A stretch of DNA of 64,000 nucleotides, taken from positions 1 to 64,000 of the forward strand of contig NZ_QOWJ01000018.1 in assembly GCF_003332885.2 (NCBI RefSeq). The letters are read 5' to 3'. The notes beneath the pieces were generated by a model. The model did no database searches. It was not told the DNA's origin and was given only the letters and a program-made list of their open reading frames with translations. Source of the stretch: Paracnuella aquatica. Lineage in GTDB: Bacteria; Bacteroidota; Bacteroidia; Chitinophagales; Chitinophagaceae. The position numbers and the translations under genes are program-made. Positions 1-8,703 of this stretch are shown here, piece after piece. Every line of letters starts with the position of its first letter. Positions within the stretch are counted from its first letter, which is position 1.

Positions 1-74
1 AAATTCTGCTGCGCGTAGCTTCGGTAGTGACTAAGGGCCGGAAGTATGAAGAAAAACGACCCGCTGCAGCTTAA
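1..74 (+). CDS. C-terminal end of an unidentified protein (partial)
   Basis: A frame open from the window edge (codons from base 3) ends at a TAA at 72-74. It gives about 23 residues with a basic, alanine-ending tail (KGRKYEEKRPAAA). It lies on the same strand as ispG and about 255 bases upstream of it. The piece is too short to assign a family, and it could be a chance open frame, although the charged tail looks like a real protein end. No function is proposed. Confidence 0.35.
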   Translation, partial: ILLRVASVVTKGRKYEEKRPAAA

Positions 75-100
75 AAAATTTTTGGATAAATCATGACAAT

Positions 101-129
101 CATGCCGAACTCGTTTCGGCGGCTCCTAC
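101..129 (+). repeat. Single diverged copy of the CATGCCGAA palindromic repeat end
   Basis: This stretch matches the ends of the inverted-repeat units at 31557-31999 and 37471-37555 with about three differences over 26 bases (CATGCCGAAC, then TCGTTTCGGC). It is a lone end in the spacer before ispG, probably a decayed remnant or a solo hairpin. Confidence 0.6.
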
Positions 130-225
130 TGCTTTTAGGTTTTGTCAAAAAATATTGCGCTCCACAGGAAATTCCATTTCAAAAACCTTTGGGCACATTT
201 CAACCGGCCCTTTCCCATACTGAAC

Positions 226-233
226 TAACTTTG
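226..233 (+). promoter_or_regulatory. Possible Bacteroidota -7 box upstream of ispG
   Basis: TAACTTTG fits the Bacteroidota -7 consensus TAnnTTTG about 97 bases before the ispG start. A TTTG at 188-191 is too far upstream for the usual spacing, so the -33 element is not convincing. Confidence 0.3.
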
Positions 234-329
234 CACCGCATTGTTCATTTTGGTAAAAAACCGGATGGCTGTTGACACCGCCATTTTCTGCCACTTTCAA
301 ATTCGCATATTTTCAAATTTGCACATTAC

Positions 330-2423
330 ATGATGCAATCATATACTGCAAGCCTTACCGAATATAGCCGCCTGGCCACCCGCGAGGTGCGCATTGGCGA
401 CCTGCTGCTGGGCAACGGCCACCCGATAAGGGTGCAAACCATGACCACCACCGACACCATGGACACGCTGGGCACCGTGGAGCAAAGCATCCGCTGTATT
501 GAAGCCGGCGCCGAGCTGGTGCGCATTACAGCGCCTTCGAAAAAAGAAGCGGAAAATTTGGCGCACATCAAGGCCGAACTGCGCCGCCGCGGTTACACCA
601 CGCCGCTGGTTGCCGATATTCATTTTACCCCCAACGCTGCCGAAATTGCGGCCCGCATTGTAGAAAAAGTGCGGGTGAATCCGGGCAATTATGTAGATAA
701 AAAGAAATTCGAGCTGATCGAATACACCGATGCGGATTATGCCGAAGAACTGGAGCGCATTTATGAGCGGTTTACGCCGCTGGTAAATATTTGCAAAGAG
801 CACGGCACGGCCATGCGCATTGGCACCAACCACGGCTCCCTCTCCGACCGCATCATGAGCCGCTACGGCGATACGCCGATGGGCATGGTGGAAAGTGCGA
901 TGGAGTTTTTGCGCATTGCCCGCAGCCACGCTTACCACAACATTGTGCTGAGCATGAAGTCGAGCAACCCGCAGGTAATGGTTCAGGCATACCGAATGCT
1001 GGTAAAAACAATGCACGACGAGTTTGGCGAGTGCTACCCGCTGCACCTGGGCGTAACCGAAGCCGGCGATGGCGAGGACGGCCGCATTAAAAGTGCAGTG
1101 GGCATTGGCACGCTGCTGCAAGATGGACTGGGCGACACCATCCGCGTATCCTTGACGGAAGATCCGGAGCTGGAGATACCTGTGTGCCGCGATCTCATTA
1201 AAAAATACGAACCGGCAACCGGCATGCAGCAACCAATTGCAGCAGTACCGGTGCCGCCCATCAAACAGCTTTCCTACGATCCGTTCAACTACCGTCGCCG
1301 CGGCACATTTGCCGTAGGCAATATTGGCGGCCAGCAGGTGCCGGTGGTAATTGCCGACCTGAGCAAGCTGGAACAAATTACACCGGAAAGCCTGCGCAGC
1401 ATTGGCTACACTTATGATGCCGTTTCGGATAAATGGAGCATTGCCGATACTGCGGCCGATTATGTTTTTACCGGTCACCAGGTGTTGCCTTTTGCCCTGC
1501 CCGGCACGCTGAAAGTGTTGGTATTTCCAGCCACCTGGGCGGAACATTTTGCAACAACCAGCGGTACTGAAGAAGCCAAATATCTTCCGCTGTTCCAGGA
1601 CAGCGGCTTTGCCACCGCAGCAGCACGCAGTGCTGAACTGAACTTTGTGATGGTGGATTGCTACAACGACGCCACTACCCTCAACGATTATACCTACCTC
1701 GATGCACTAGCCAACGATTCGACCGTTGTTTTGTGCCTGAGCAGCACCCGCAGCAATGCCATGCAGGCAGTGCGCCGCATGTTTGTGGAGCTGGCCCATC
1801 GCGGCATTCAAAACCCCGCCATTTTGCTGGTGGACAGCAACGGTGGCACGGCCGATGAACACCTCATTCATTTTGCCACCGAAGCCGGTGCGCTGCTGCT
1901 CGAAGGCTTTGGCGACGGCGTTTGTTTTGGCATGACCATGAGCAGTTACAGCCAGCTGGCGGCTAGTTATGAGCAGTCGGTAAATGGGGCGCAAGCAACG
2001 GCTTTTGATTTGCCTGCGGCACGTACTTATTTGCAAAATGCAACGCCGGAGCAATTCATCAACAACACGGCTTTTTCAATACTGCAGGCCACACGTACCC
2101 GCATTTCCAAAACCGAATATATTTCATGCCCCTCCTGCGGCCGCACCTTGTTTGACCTGCAGGAAACAACGGCAAAAATCCGTGCGGTAACACACCATTT
2201 AAAAGGCGTGAAGATTGCCATCATGGGTTGTATTGTAAACGGCCCCGGCGAAATGGCCGACGCCGATTTTGGCTATGTAGGCAGCGGCCCGGGCAAGATT
2301 ACCTTGTATAAAAGCAAAGAAGTAGTGAAACGAAATGTACCCAGCGAAGTGGCCGTGGAGGAACTGATCGGGCTACTGAAAGAGCACGGTGCATGGGTGG
2401 AGCCACAACTGGCACAAGTATAA
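330..2423 (+). CDS. ispG: 4-hydroxy-3-methylbut-2-enyl diphosphate synthase, long form
   Basis: IspG (GcpE) catalyses the penultimate step of the MEP isoprenoid pathway, reducing methylerythritol cyclodiphosphate to HMBPP with a [4Fe-4S] cluster in the cytoplasm. At 697 residues it is the long form known from Bacteroidota, Chlamydiae and plants, with an extra domain of roughly 250 residues between the N-terminal TIM barrel and the C-terminal cluster domain. The barrel shows VQTMTTTDT near the start and ADIHFTP. The C-terminal domain shows the cluster ligands CPSCGR and, later, GCIVNGPGE. Two ATGs are adjacent at 330 and 333; either may be used. It is followed after 155 bases by nadB on the same strand. 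Confidence 0.97.
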   Translation: MMQSYTASLTEYSRLATREVRIGDLLLGNGHPIRVQTMTTTDTMDTLGTVEQSIRCIEAGAELVRITAPSKKEAENLAHIKAELRRRGYTTPLVADIHFTPNAAEIAARIVEKVRVNPGNYVDKKKFELIEYTDADYAEELERIYERFTPLVNICKEHGTAMRIGTNHGSLSDRIMSRYGDTPMGMVESAMEFLRIARSHAYHNIVLSMKSSNPQVMVQAYRMLVKTMHDEFGECYPLHLGVTEAGDGEDGRIKSAVGIGTLLQDGLGDTIRVSLTEDPELEIPVCRDLIKKYEPATGMQQPIAAVPVPPIKQLSYDPFNYRRRGTFAVGNIGGQQVPVVIADLSKLEQITPESLRSIGYTYDAVSDKWSIADTAADYVFTGHQVLPFALPGTLKVLVFPATWAEHFATTSGTEEAKYLPLFQDSGFATAAARSAELNFVMVDCYNDATTLNDYTYLDALANDSTVVLCLSSTRSNAMQAVRRMFVELAHRGIQNPAILLVDSNGGTADEHLIHFATEAGALLLEGFGDGVCFGMTMSSYSQLAASYEQSVNGAQATAFDLPAARTYLQNATPEQFINNTAFSILQATRTRISKTEYISCPSCGRTLFDLQETTAKIRAVTHHLKGVKIAIMGCIVNGPGEMADADFGYVGSGPGKITLYKSKEVVKRNVPSEVAVEELIGLLKEHGAWVEPQLAQV

Positions 2424-2578
2424 ACAACGATCCATTTGCTTGCAACAAAAATTTCGGTTAGGCATTTTCGTTGCACGCATTTTTTATGGTGTTATTGCAC
2501 TAGACAAGACCATGAGCAGCTGCGCAAACGCAGCCAAATGACTTAACTTTCCACATCAGAACACTGACCCCTTACTAC

Positions 2579-4177
2579 ATGCAAACAGATTTTCTTGTAA
2601 TTGGCTCCGGCATTGCCGGCCTGGTGTACGCACTGAAAGTGGCGCAACAGTTTCCCCACAAAAAAGTAACCATCATTACCAAGGCATCGGCCGATGAAAC
2701 CAACACCAAGTATGCACAAGGCGGTGTGGCGGTGGTGAATGATTTGGAGAACGATTCGTTTGACAAACACATTGAGGATACGCTGATTGCCGGCGACGGC
2801 CTGTGCAACCGCAAGGTGGTGGAGATTGTGGTAAAAGAAGGCCCGGCCCGTGTGCAGGAAATCATCGACTGGGGCACGCAGTTCGACAAGCACAATTCTG
2901 GCTCATACAAACTGGGGCGTGAAGGCGGCCACTCCGAATTCCGCATCCTGCACTATAAAGACATTACCGGTTGGGAAATTGAACGGGCCCTGCTCGAAGC
3001 CATTGAACGGGCACCGAACGTGGAGTTCATCAAGCATTGTTTTGTCATCGACATCATTACGCAGCACCACCTGGGCTACCTGGTTACCAAAAGCACTCCT
3101 GATATTTGTTGCTATGGCGTGTATGTGCTGAACGAAGAAAGCAACCGCATTGAAAAAATACTGGCCCCCACAACCATGCTGGCTACCGGCGGCAATGGCC
3201 AGGTGTACCGCACAACCACCAACCCCGTTATTGCCACCGGCGATGGCGTGGCCATGGTGTACCGCGCCAAAGGCCGCATCGAAAACATGGAGTTCATCCA
3301 GTTTCACCCCACGGCGCTGTACCAGGCAGGCACCCGCGGACAGGCATTTTTAATTACCGAAGCAGTGCGTGGCGATGGCGGCATTTTGCGCAACGTGGAT
3401 GGTGAAGCATTTATGGAACGCTACGATGAGCGCCGCGACCTGGCGCCCCGCGATATTGTGGCCCGGGCTATTGACAGCGAAATGAAACGCACCGGTACCG
3501 AGCATGTGTGGCTCGATTGCCGGCACATGCCGATTGAGCAGTTTAAGGAGCACTTCCCGAACATTTACGAAAAATGCCTTTCCATTGGTATCGACGTAGC
3601 CAAAGACATGATACCCGTGGCGCCTGCAGCGCACTACAGTTGCGGCGGCATCAAAACCGACGAGTGGGGCCGCACGTCCATCCGTAACCTGTATGCCTGC
3701 GGCGAATGTGCATCGACCGGATTGCACGGCGCCAACCGACTGGCCAGCAACTCGCTGCTCGAGGCAATGGTGTTTGCCCACCGCTGTTTTTTGGATGCGG
3801 TAAACAACCCGCAGAACAACGAGCAGATGCCCCAGATCCCCGACTGGAACGCAGAGCGCACCTCCGACCCCAATGAAATGATCCTGATTACGCAAAGCCT
3901 GAAAGAACTGCAACAGGTGATGAGCGATTATGTGGGCATTGTACGCAATACGGTACGCCTGGAGCGGGCCATCAAACGCATCGACCTCCTGTTTGAAGAA
4001 ACTGAAGCCCTGTACCAGGGCACTACAGTGTCGCCGCAATTGCTGGAGCTGCGCAATATGATCACGGTGGGCTACCTGATTATTAAAGGTGCCGCTTTCC
4101 GCAAAGAAAGCCGCGGCCTGCATTTCAACACCGATTTCCCCCAAAAATCGGAGCTGACGCAAAACATCGTGCTGTAA
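2579..4177 (+). CDS. nadB: L-aspartate oxidase
   Basis: NadB oxidises L-aspartate to iminoaspartate, the first step of de novo NAD synthesis, with FAD in the cytoplasm. The 532-residue protein starts with the FAD-binding motif VIGSGIAGLVYAL (residues 7-19). It continues with QGGVAVV, the HPTALY stretch of the flavoprotein fold, and HGANRLASNSLLEA near the C-terminal part of the FAD domain, followed by the helical fumarate-reductase-type C-terminal domain. Length is normal for the family. nadA and nadC are not adjacent. Confidence 0.96.
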   Translation: MQTDFLVIGSGIAGLVYALKVAQQFPHKKVTIITKASADETNTKYAQGGVAVVNDLENDSFDKHIEDTLIAGDGLCNRKVVEIVVKEGPARVQEIIDWGTQFDKHNSGSYKLGREGGHSEFRILHYKDITGWEIERALLEAIERAPNVEFIKHCFVIDIITQHHLGYLVTKSTPDICCYGVYVLNEESNRIEKILAPTTMLATGGNGQVYRTTTNPVIATGDGVAMVYRAKGRIENMEFIQFHPTALYQAGTRGQAFLITEAVRGDGGILRNVDGEAFMERYDERRDLAPRDIVARAIDSEMKRTGTEHVWLDCRHMPIEQFKEHFPNIYEKCLSIGIDVAKDMIPVAPAAHYSCGGIKTDEWGRTSIRNLYACGECASTGLHGANRLASNSLLEAMVFAHRCFLDAVNNPQNNEQMPQIPDWNAERTSDPNEMILITQSLKELQQVMSDYVGIVRNTVRLERAIKRIDLLFEETEALYQGTTVSPQLLELRNMITVGYLIIKGAAFRKESRGLHFNTDFPQKSELTQNIVL

Positions 4178-4235
4178 GGTACTGCGCAAAACTGCCGCGG
4201 TTTTTGGCGGGGCCCGCATTGTAAAACTTTGCCGG

Positions 4236-4243
4236 TACTTTTG
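4236..4243 (+). promoter_or_regulatory. Possible -7 box before the acyltransferase gene
   Basis: TACTTTTG matches TAnnTTTG and lies 43 bases upstream of the ATG at 4287. A properly spaced TTTG -33 element is not clear, so this remains a weak call. Confidence 0.28.
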
Positions 4244-4286
4244 CGGCAGATTTCCTCAAGCAGTTTTGGACCCAAATTCCGGCAGT

Positions 4287-5189
4287 ATGTATTATGTGCT
4301 TTATGGCTTTTTGTACCTGCTTTCGCTCCTTCCGCTGCGGGTGTTGTACCTCCTGTCCGATTTTGCCTACCTGGTTATTTATCACCTGATGGGCTACCGC
4401 AAAAAGGTAGTATTGGGCAACCTGGCCATTGCATTTCCACAAAAAACCGAAAGCGACCGGCAGGCAATTGCCCGCAAATTTTACCGCAATTTCACTGACA
4501 CGTTCATTGAAACCATCAAGTTTATCAGCGCTTCTCCGGCGTTTATCAACCGGCATTTTAAAACCGATTACACGGTATTTGAAGAGCTGTTTGCGCAGGG
4601 TAAAAAAATACAGATCCACACCGGTCACAACTTCAACTGGGAACTGGCCAACCTTGGGGTGGCACTGAATATTCCGTTTACTTTTTTGGGTGTTTATCAG
4701 CCCATTCAAAACAAAGCGGTGAACCGCATTTTTATGCAAATGCGTTCCCGCACAGGTACGGTGCTGCTGCCGGCAAACGATATGCGGCGGTCCATTTTGG
4801 CTTACCGCGACCAGCAATATGCCCTGGGCCTGATTGCCGACCAAAACCCCGGCGATACCCGTCGCGGCTGTTACTGGGTGCCTTTTTTCGGCAGGCCCAC
4901 GCCTTTTGTTTCCGGGCCCGAAAACGGTGCCCGCATCGGCAACATCCCGGTGGTGTTTGGGCATTTTACCAAAAAACGCCGCGGCTATTACGAAGGTCAT
5001 TTCTTTTTAGCCGAAGCCGACCCGGCCAGCCTGCCCAAAGGCGAACTGACCCGGCGCTACATTGCCTACCTTGAAGAAACAATTACGCGGGACCCGGAAA
5101 TGTGGCTATGGAGCCACCGCCGCTGGAAACACCAGTGGAAGCCCGAATACGGCCTGCTTACTGCACCACAGCAGGATTCTATTTCGTAG
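4287..5189 (+). CDS. LpxL/HtrB-like lipid A acyltransferase
   Basis: A 300-residue member of the lysophospholipid/lipid A acyltransferase family, which transfers fatty acyl chains to lipid A or related lipids at the inner membrane. The N-terminus has a hydrophobic segment (YGFLYLLSLLPLRVLYLLSDFAYLVIY). The catalytic H-x4-E motif is seen as GHNFNWELAN near residue 120. Later conserved pieces are LIADQNPG and WLWSHRRWKHQW at the C-terminus, typical of this family. The start is placed at ATG 4287; a TTG at 4266 would add seven residues before the hydrophobic segment and is less likely. The acyl chain and acceptor cannot be told from the sequence. Confidence 0.88.
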   Translation: MYYVLYGFLYLLSLLPLRVLYLLSDFAYLVIYHLMGYRKKVVLGNLAIAFPQKTESDRQAIARKFYRNFTDTFIETIKFISASPAFINRHFKTDYTVFEELFAQGKKIQIHTGHNFNWELANLGVALNIPFTFLGVYQPIQNKAVNRIFMQMRSRTGTVLLPANDMRRSILAYRDQQYALGLIADQNPGDTRRGCYWVPFFGRPTPFVSGPENGARIGNIPVVFGHFTKKRRGYYEGHFFLAEADPASLPKGELTRRYIAYLEETITRDPEMWLWSHRRWKHQWKPEYGLLTAPQQDSIS

Positions 5190-5226
5190 TGTGTTGTTTA
5201 TATTTAAGCAAACAAATGCTTTTGCT

Positions 5227-5682
5227 GTGCCGGTAAACATTCAAATACTTGATGCCAACAACCTTACTGCGTTCAAGGGCCTCATTGCAGTGTTTGAACG
5301 CAGTTTTGAGATGGCCCACTTCAGGATGCCTGCAGATGCGCACCTGAAATCCGTTTTATCTCGTGATCATTTTTTTGCCGTTGTTGCCAGTGTTGATGGC
5401 AACGTTGTTGGCGGCCTTACCTTTTATGTGCTCGACCAATATTACGCCGAAAAGCCGCTGGCTTATATTTATGACCTGGCCGTACTTCCCGAATATCAAC
5501 GCATGGGCATTGGCAAAAAACTCATCGACACCACCAATGAATATTGCCGGCAGCAAGGTTTTGAAGAAGTGTTTGTGCAGGCCGATAAAGTAGATGCACA
5601 TGCGCTTCTTTTTTACCGCGCCACCAAACCCACCGAAGAAGAGGAAGTAGTACATTTTTACTACACATTGCCACAGCAATAA
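5227..5682 (+). CDS. GNAT acetyltransferase resembling AAC(3)-I
   Basis: A GNAT-fold N-acetyltransferase of 151 residues if the GTG at 5227 is the start. The frame is open further upstream into the acyltransferase gene, but that part looks non-coding. The acetyl-CoA loop is seen in DLAVLPEYQRMGIGKKLI. Several blocks resemble aminoglycoside 3-N-acetyltransferase type I: YIYDLAV, VQADKVDAHALLFY and EEVVHFYY at the C-terminus. Whether it acts on aminoglycosides is unknown; many chromosomal relatives have other or unknown substrates. The start codon is uncertain. Confidence 0.75.
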   Translation: MPVNIQILDANNLTAFKGLIAVFERSFEMAHFRMPADAHLKSVLSRDHFFAVVASVDGNVVGGLTFYVLDQYYAEKPLAYIYDLAVLPEYQRMGIGKKLIDTTNEYCRQQGFEEVFVQADKVDAHALLFYRATKPTEEEEVVHFYYTLPQQ

Positions 5683-5702
5683 ACGACTGCGCCAAAAAAA
5701 GA

Positions 5703-5734
5703 AGCGGGCAAACAGCTTTCGCCGTTTGCCCGCT
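5703..5734. terminator. Hairpin terminator between convergent genes
   Basis: An 11-bp perfect stem (5703-5713 with 5724-5734, core GCGGGCAAAC) with a 10-base loop lies between the acetyltransferase and the rhodanese gene. The flanking A-run (5694-5700) gives a U-tract on the minus transcript. Confidence 0.8.
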
Positions 5735-5757
5735 CCATTAATTTTATCAACTAAAAG

Positions 5758-6438
5758 CTATTCCGGCGTGTCGGTGCTTTTGGTGTCGCCCGCAGCGCTT
5801 TTCTCGGTTTTAATTCTTGTTTCGGCTTTGATGGCATTCCATCCGCCCAGCACATTGCGGATGTTGTGGATGCCCTGCCGCTTGAGCAGCGATGCAGCAA
5901 TAACGCTGCGGTAACCACTGCGGCAATGGATGTACACGTTTTGCTCCTCTTCGATGTTGGCAATGTTTACGAGGTCGGCCATTTCATCAAGCGGTACATT
6001 CTCCGCATCCACCACATGGCCTTCGGCAAACTCGGCCGGGCGGCGCACATCCAGCACCACGATGTTCTCATCAAAAGGCAGGTCCATGGCCAGTTCATCG
6101 GCCTCCACATCAATGATCATGTCTATTTCTTCGCCACTTTGCTGCCAGGCTTCGTAACCGCCTTCAAGGTAGCCCAGCACTTTTGTAAACCCCTCGGCAG
6201 CCAGCAGGTCGGCGCTTTTTGCTTCGCTGCCCGCATCTGTTACCAGCACCAAAGCCTGTTGGTGCGGCAGCAGTGCATTGGCCCATTCGGCCACCGATCC
6301 TTCCAAACCCAGGCTGATGGAGCCAGGTACAAAACCCGCAGTAAACACGGTAGCCGGGCGGGTATCTACAATAATGGCACCTGCGTCAACAGCTTGTTTG
6401 AATGCGGTGATGGAAAGCGATTGCAGCGTTGCGGGCAT
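5758..6438 (-). CDS. Tandem rhodanese-domain protein
   Basis: Two rhodanese domains in 226 residues. The second (about residues 125-210) carries an active-site loop with cysteine, HCRSGYR, and should be able to form a persulfide. The first (about 10-105) has TDAGSE where the loop should be and lacks the cysteine, so it is probably a non-catalytic domain, as in the C-terminal halves of metallo-beta-lactamase/rhodanese fusion proteins. It likely works in sulfane-sulfur transfer or detoxification in the cytoplasm. The start is ATG 6438; a TTG at 6459 is less likely. It lies 66 bases downstream of an ArsR-type regulator gene on the same strand, probably in one operon. Confidence 0.88.
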   Translation of the reverse strand: MPATLQSLSITAFKQAVDAGAIIVDTRPATVFTAGFVPGSISLGLEGSVAEWANALLPHQQALVLVTDAGSEAKSADLLAAEGFTKVLGYLEGGYEAWQQSGEEIDMIIDVEADELAMDLPFDENIVVLDVRRPAEFAEGHVVDAENVPLDEMADLVNIANIEEEQNVYIHCRSGYRSVIAASLLKRQGIHNIRNVLGGWNAIKAETRIKTEKSAAGDTKSTDTPE

Positions 6439-6504
6439 AAAAAATGTCTTTGACGGCAAAAGTAACCCATTGCAATCAAAGACATGTGCGTTGAAGAAAG
6501 CAGC

Positions 6505-6837
6505 TTATTTCAACAGCTCGTACACAAAGCTGTGCACCTGATCCATGCGGTCGTGGTTCACCGAATAGAAAATAAACTTGCCGTCGCGAACCGTATTTAC
6601 AAAACCAGCCTTCCGCAGAATAGCCAGGTGCTGTGATGCAACTGACTGCTCCAGGCGCAGCTTTACGTAAATTTCGGTAACGGTCATTTTCTCATTCTGG
6701 TGCAACAACTTCAAGATCTGCTGGCGCAACTTGTGGTTGATCGCCCTTAAAATAAGAGCAGCTTTCTTTAGCTGCAGTACGTCAATCTTTAATTCAACGT
6801 TCTCAGCCACAGGATTTTCATTTAAAACATTGTTCAT
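6505..6837 (-). CDS. ArsR/SmtB-family transcriptional regulator
   Basis: A 110-residue winged-helix repressor-type protein. The helix-turn-helix region reads KMTVTEIYVKLRLEQSVASQHLAILRKAGFV and is followed by a beta-wing, VRDGKFIFYSVN. It contains no cysteine, so it cannot use the cysteine-pair sensing known in sulfide-responsive ArsR proteins such as BigR/SqrR; any metal site would need His/Asp/Glu residues. It is encoded just upstream of the rhodanese gene and probably controls it. The ATG at 6837 is preferred, since the TTG at 6864 falls in the likely promoter. Confidence 0.88.
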   Translation of the reverse strand: MNNVLNENPVAENVELKIDVLQLKKAALILRAINHKLRQQILKLLHQNEKMTVTEIYVKLRLEQSVASQHLAILRKAGFVNTVRDGKFIFYSVNHDRMDQVHSFVYELLK

Positions 6838-6859
6838 ATTTTTCTCTCTTAACACGTGA

Positions 6860-6890
6860 TACAAATGTATACAGTAAATGTATAATTTAC
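6860..6890 (-). promoter_or_regulatory. Promoter/operator region of the ArsR-rhodanese operon
   Basis: On the minus strand TACATTTG (6869-6862) matches the -7 consensus TAnnTTTG, 25 bases before the ATG at 6837. The same stretch holds two direct copies of AAATGTATA (6863-6871 and 6876-6884), the palindrome TGTATACA (6866-6873) and an inverted repeat TAAAT-N5-ATTTA (6875-6889). This arrangement suits an autoregulatory operator overlapping the promoter. It is inferred from sequence only. Confidence 0.5.
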
Positions 6891-6959
6891 ACTTTGTTTT
6901 TGCTGCTTGTAAGTATTCTTGCTCATTTCAGATACAGAAAAGACTTAGTTAAGCATTAA

Positions 6960-7634
6960 TTAACGTGGCTGTGGCGAATAAAAGCCTTTCACATATTTTG
7001 GTTCGGCATATGCTAATGGTGCAAACTGTTGTTGCATCCATTGCTGATAAGCCAACGGTACCAAATGTGTAGCGCTGCTGTGCACTTCTATAAATTGCGC
7101 ATGTGCATGCTGCAATACATCTTTTACTTTATTGCTTCCGTTGCCAAAAAAATAAACGGTGTGTTGATCCAACCATTCATCGAGGCTCGTTGGTTCTACA
7201 ATCAAATTGGTAGGCGCCAACACTTCCTGCAACTCACGGTCATAAATAGCCGTAAACACTTCCATGCGGCGTGCATCGATCATGGGGCACAGCAATGCAT
7301 CTACATCACACACCTGGCGCAAAGCCGCGCCAGCCAAGGATTGCAGCGTATCTACTGTAAGGAGTGGAATGTTCAGTGCATAGCACAATCCTTTTGCGGA
7401 AGCCATGCCTACACGCAGCCCTGTGTACGATCCGGGACCCGCACTTACTGAAACAGCCTGCAATTGTTGTAATGAAATACCGCCTTGTTGCAACATGCTT
7501 TGAATGGCTGGTTGCAGCCATCCTGCACTTTCACGTGTTTGTGTGTTTTGCGCAGAGAACAACACTTGCTCGTTGTCGGAAAGACAAATAGAAGCAGTGT
7601 CAATTGCAGTGTCGATATGCAGGATCAGGCTCAC
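6960..7634 (-). CDS. tsaB: tRNA threonylcarbamoyladenosine biosynthesis protein TsaB
   Basis: TsaB (YeaZ) is the partner of TsaD in making the universal t6A37 tRNA modification in the cytoplasm. The protein has 224 residues, a normal length, with the ASKHA-fold start ILHIDTAIDTASICL and the family block VSVSAGPGSYTGLRVGMASAKGL. The start is a GTG at 7634, directly followed by codons for SLILHID. It is 95 bases upstream of the ArsR start on the same strand, with no obvious terminator between. The 197 bases upstream (7635-7831) hold no gene. Confidence 0.93.
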   Translation of the reverse strand: MSLILHIDTAIDTASICLSDNEQVLFSAQNTQTRESAGWLQPAIQSMLQQGGISLQQLQAVSVSAGPGSYTGLRVGMASAKGLCYALNIPLLTVDTLQSLAGAALRQVCDVDALLCPMIDARRMEVFTAIYDRELQEVLAPTNLIVEPTSLDEWLDQHTVYFFGNGSNKVKDVLQHAHAQFIEVHSSATHLVPLAYQQWMQQQFAPLAYAEPKYVKGFYSPQPR

Positions 7635-7831
7635 GGAAGCAAATTAAAGAAGGAATGCCAATAGCGTGATGTTTAATGACTATATGTGACTGATTTTTAT
7701 CAGTGTGTTTACAATTAAAAACGGCCACTACATAATTTATCGCATAATGGTAAGGGTTAACCATTAGCATTTTTTGCACAGAAACTTTGAAAAATATTTG
7801 CGTACCTAAATCCTACTATTTTGGTGTTCAA

Positions 7832-8347
7832 TTATTCGCCTTCGGGACAATCTATTTTTACAAACGGTGTGCTCTTCATAAACTGCAGTTGCGACCGATC
7901 CTGGAACATATATCCACCATTGCGTTCTACCAGTTCGCCAAATCCCTGTAGCAGCGTTTCGTCTTCTATTTTAAAAATCACCTCGCGGTTCGAAATCAAC
8001 CCTTCCGATTCAAATGTATAATCTGCAATGATCAGGCTGTCGCGCAGCACGCCTTTAATGGTGCCCACATTGCCGTCTTTTTCATGCCAGTCGTATCTAA
8101 GCTTTCCGGAAACCAGCGTGTCCTCTACTTGCAACGAAAGAAAAGCGGTGTCCCTTTTGATCGTCATTTCATAACAACCCGCCAGCACAAACGGCGTCCC
8201 TGAAAGTACCCCGGTGTTAGCCGGCGCCTGGCCATGCACGCTACTTCCGCCCAAACTATCTTTCCCCATTGCCGCCTCATTGGCCGGCCCGCCGCATTCA
8301 GTGAGCAACAGCAGGCCTACAGAAAATAAACACAGTTGAATACGCAT
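7832..8347 (-). CDS. Putative lipoprotein of unknown function
   Basis: A 171-residue protein with a lipoprotein-type signal (MRIQLCLFSVGLLLLTEC, cysteine at residue 18) and a Gly/Ala-rich linker. A compact beta-rich domain of about 110 residues follows (FVLAGCYEMTIKRDTAFLSLQVEDTLV and onward). The domain looks like a small lipocalin- or META-type barrel but I cannot name a family. The ATG at 8347 places the signal peptide at the N-terminus; another ATG at 8374 is possible. Confidence 0.75.
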   Translation of the reverse strand: MRIQLCLFSVGLLLLTECGGPANEAAMGKDSLGGSSVHGQAPANTGVLSGTPFVLAGCYEMTIKRDTAFLSLQVEDTLVSGKLRYDWHEKDGNVGTIKGVLRDSLIIADYTFESEGLISNREVIFKIEDETLLQGFGELVERNGGYMFQDRSQLQFMKSTPFVKIDCPEGE

Positions 8348-8437
8348 TGGTTCATTCCTTTTTTGAAAATGCATACCAGCCCGGCAGGCCAGTGTGGCGC
8401 CGGAAGCAATGCAAAAACTTTATGATGTTGGTAAAAA

Positions 8438-8647
8438 TCAGCGCACCGGGGGCTGGCTTTCGTCGTGGGTGGTGCGGATGAGCCCGATGCCGGTAAAAAA
8501 GAAAACGGCGCCCAAAATGCCGTACACGATCAGGGCTTTAATCTGTTTGCCCGATCCCTCTGAGTTCATAAACAGCACGGCCGCATAAATCAACCCGCCA
8601 ATACCTAGTAAAGTAAGTAATACGCCAAATACCCTTTTTAAATTCAT
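8438..8647 (-). CDS. Small two-helix membrane protein
   Basis: Sixty-nine residues with two predicted membrane segments (VFGVLLTLLGIGGLIYAAVLF and ALIVYGILGAVFFFTGIGLI) joined by a short polar loop and ending in a charged tail (RTTHDESQPPVR). This pattern is common among small Bacteroidota inner-membrane proteins of unknown function. It lies between two other minus-strand genes. Confidence 0.7.
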   Translation of the reverse strand: MNLKRVFGVLLTLLGIGGLIYAAVLFMNSEGSGKQIKALIVYGILGAVFFFTGIGLIRTTHDESQPPVR

Positions 8648-8703
8648 TTCCGCTTTTTAGGGCGATGGTTGCAAAAAAAAGGCCACCGGGATTGCGGAAT
8701 AGC

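Noticed and set aside
339-1547. A 402-codon open frame on the minus strand
   Set aside because: It lies wholly opposite ispG, whose product is clearly recognisable; its product shows no family features and is a shadow of codon use.
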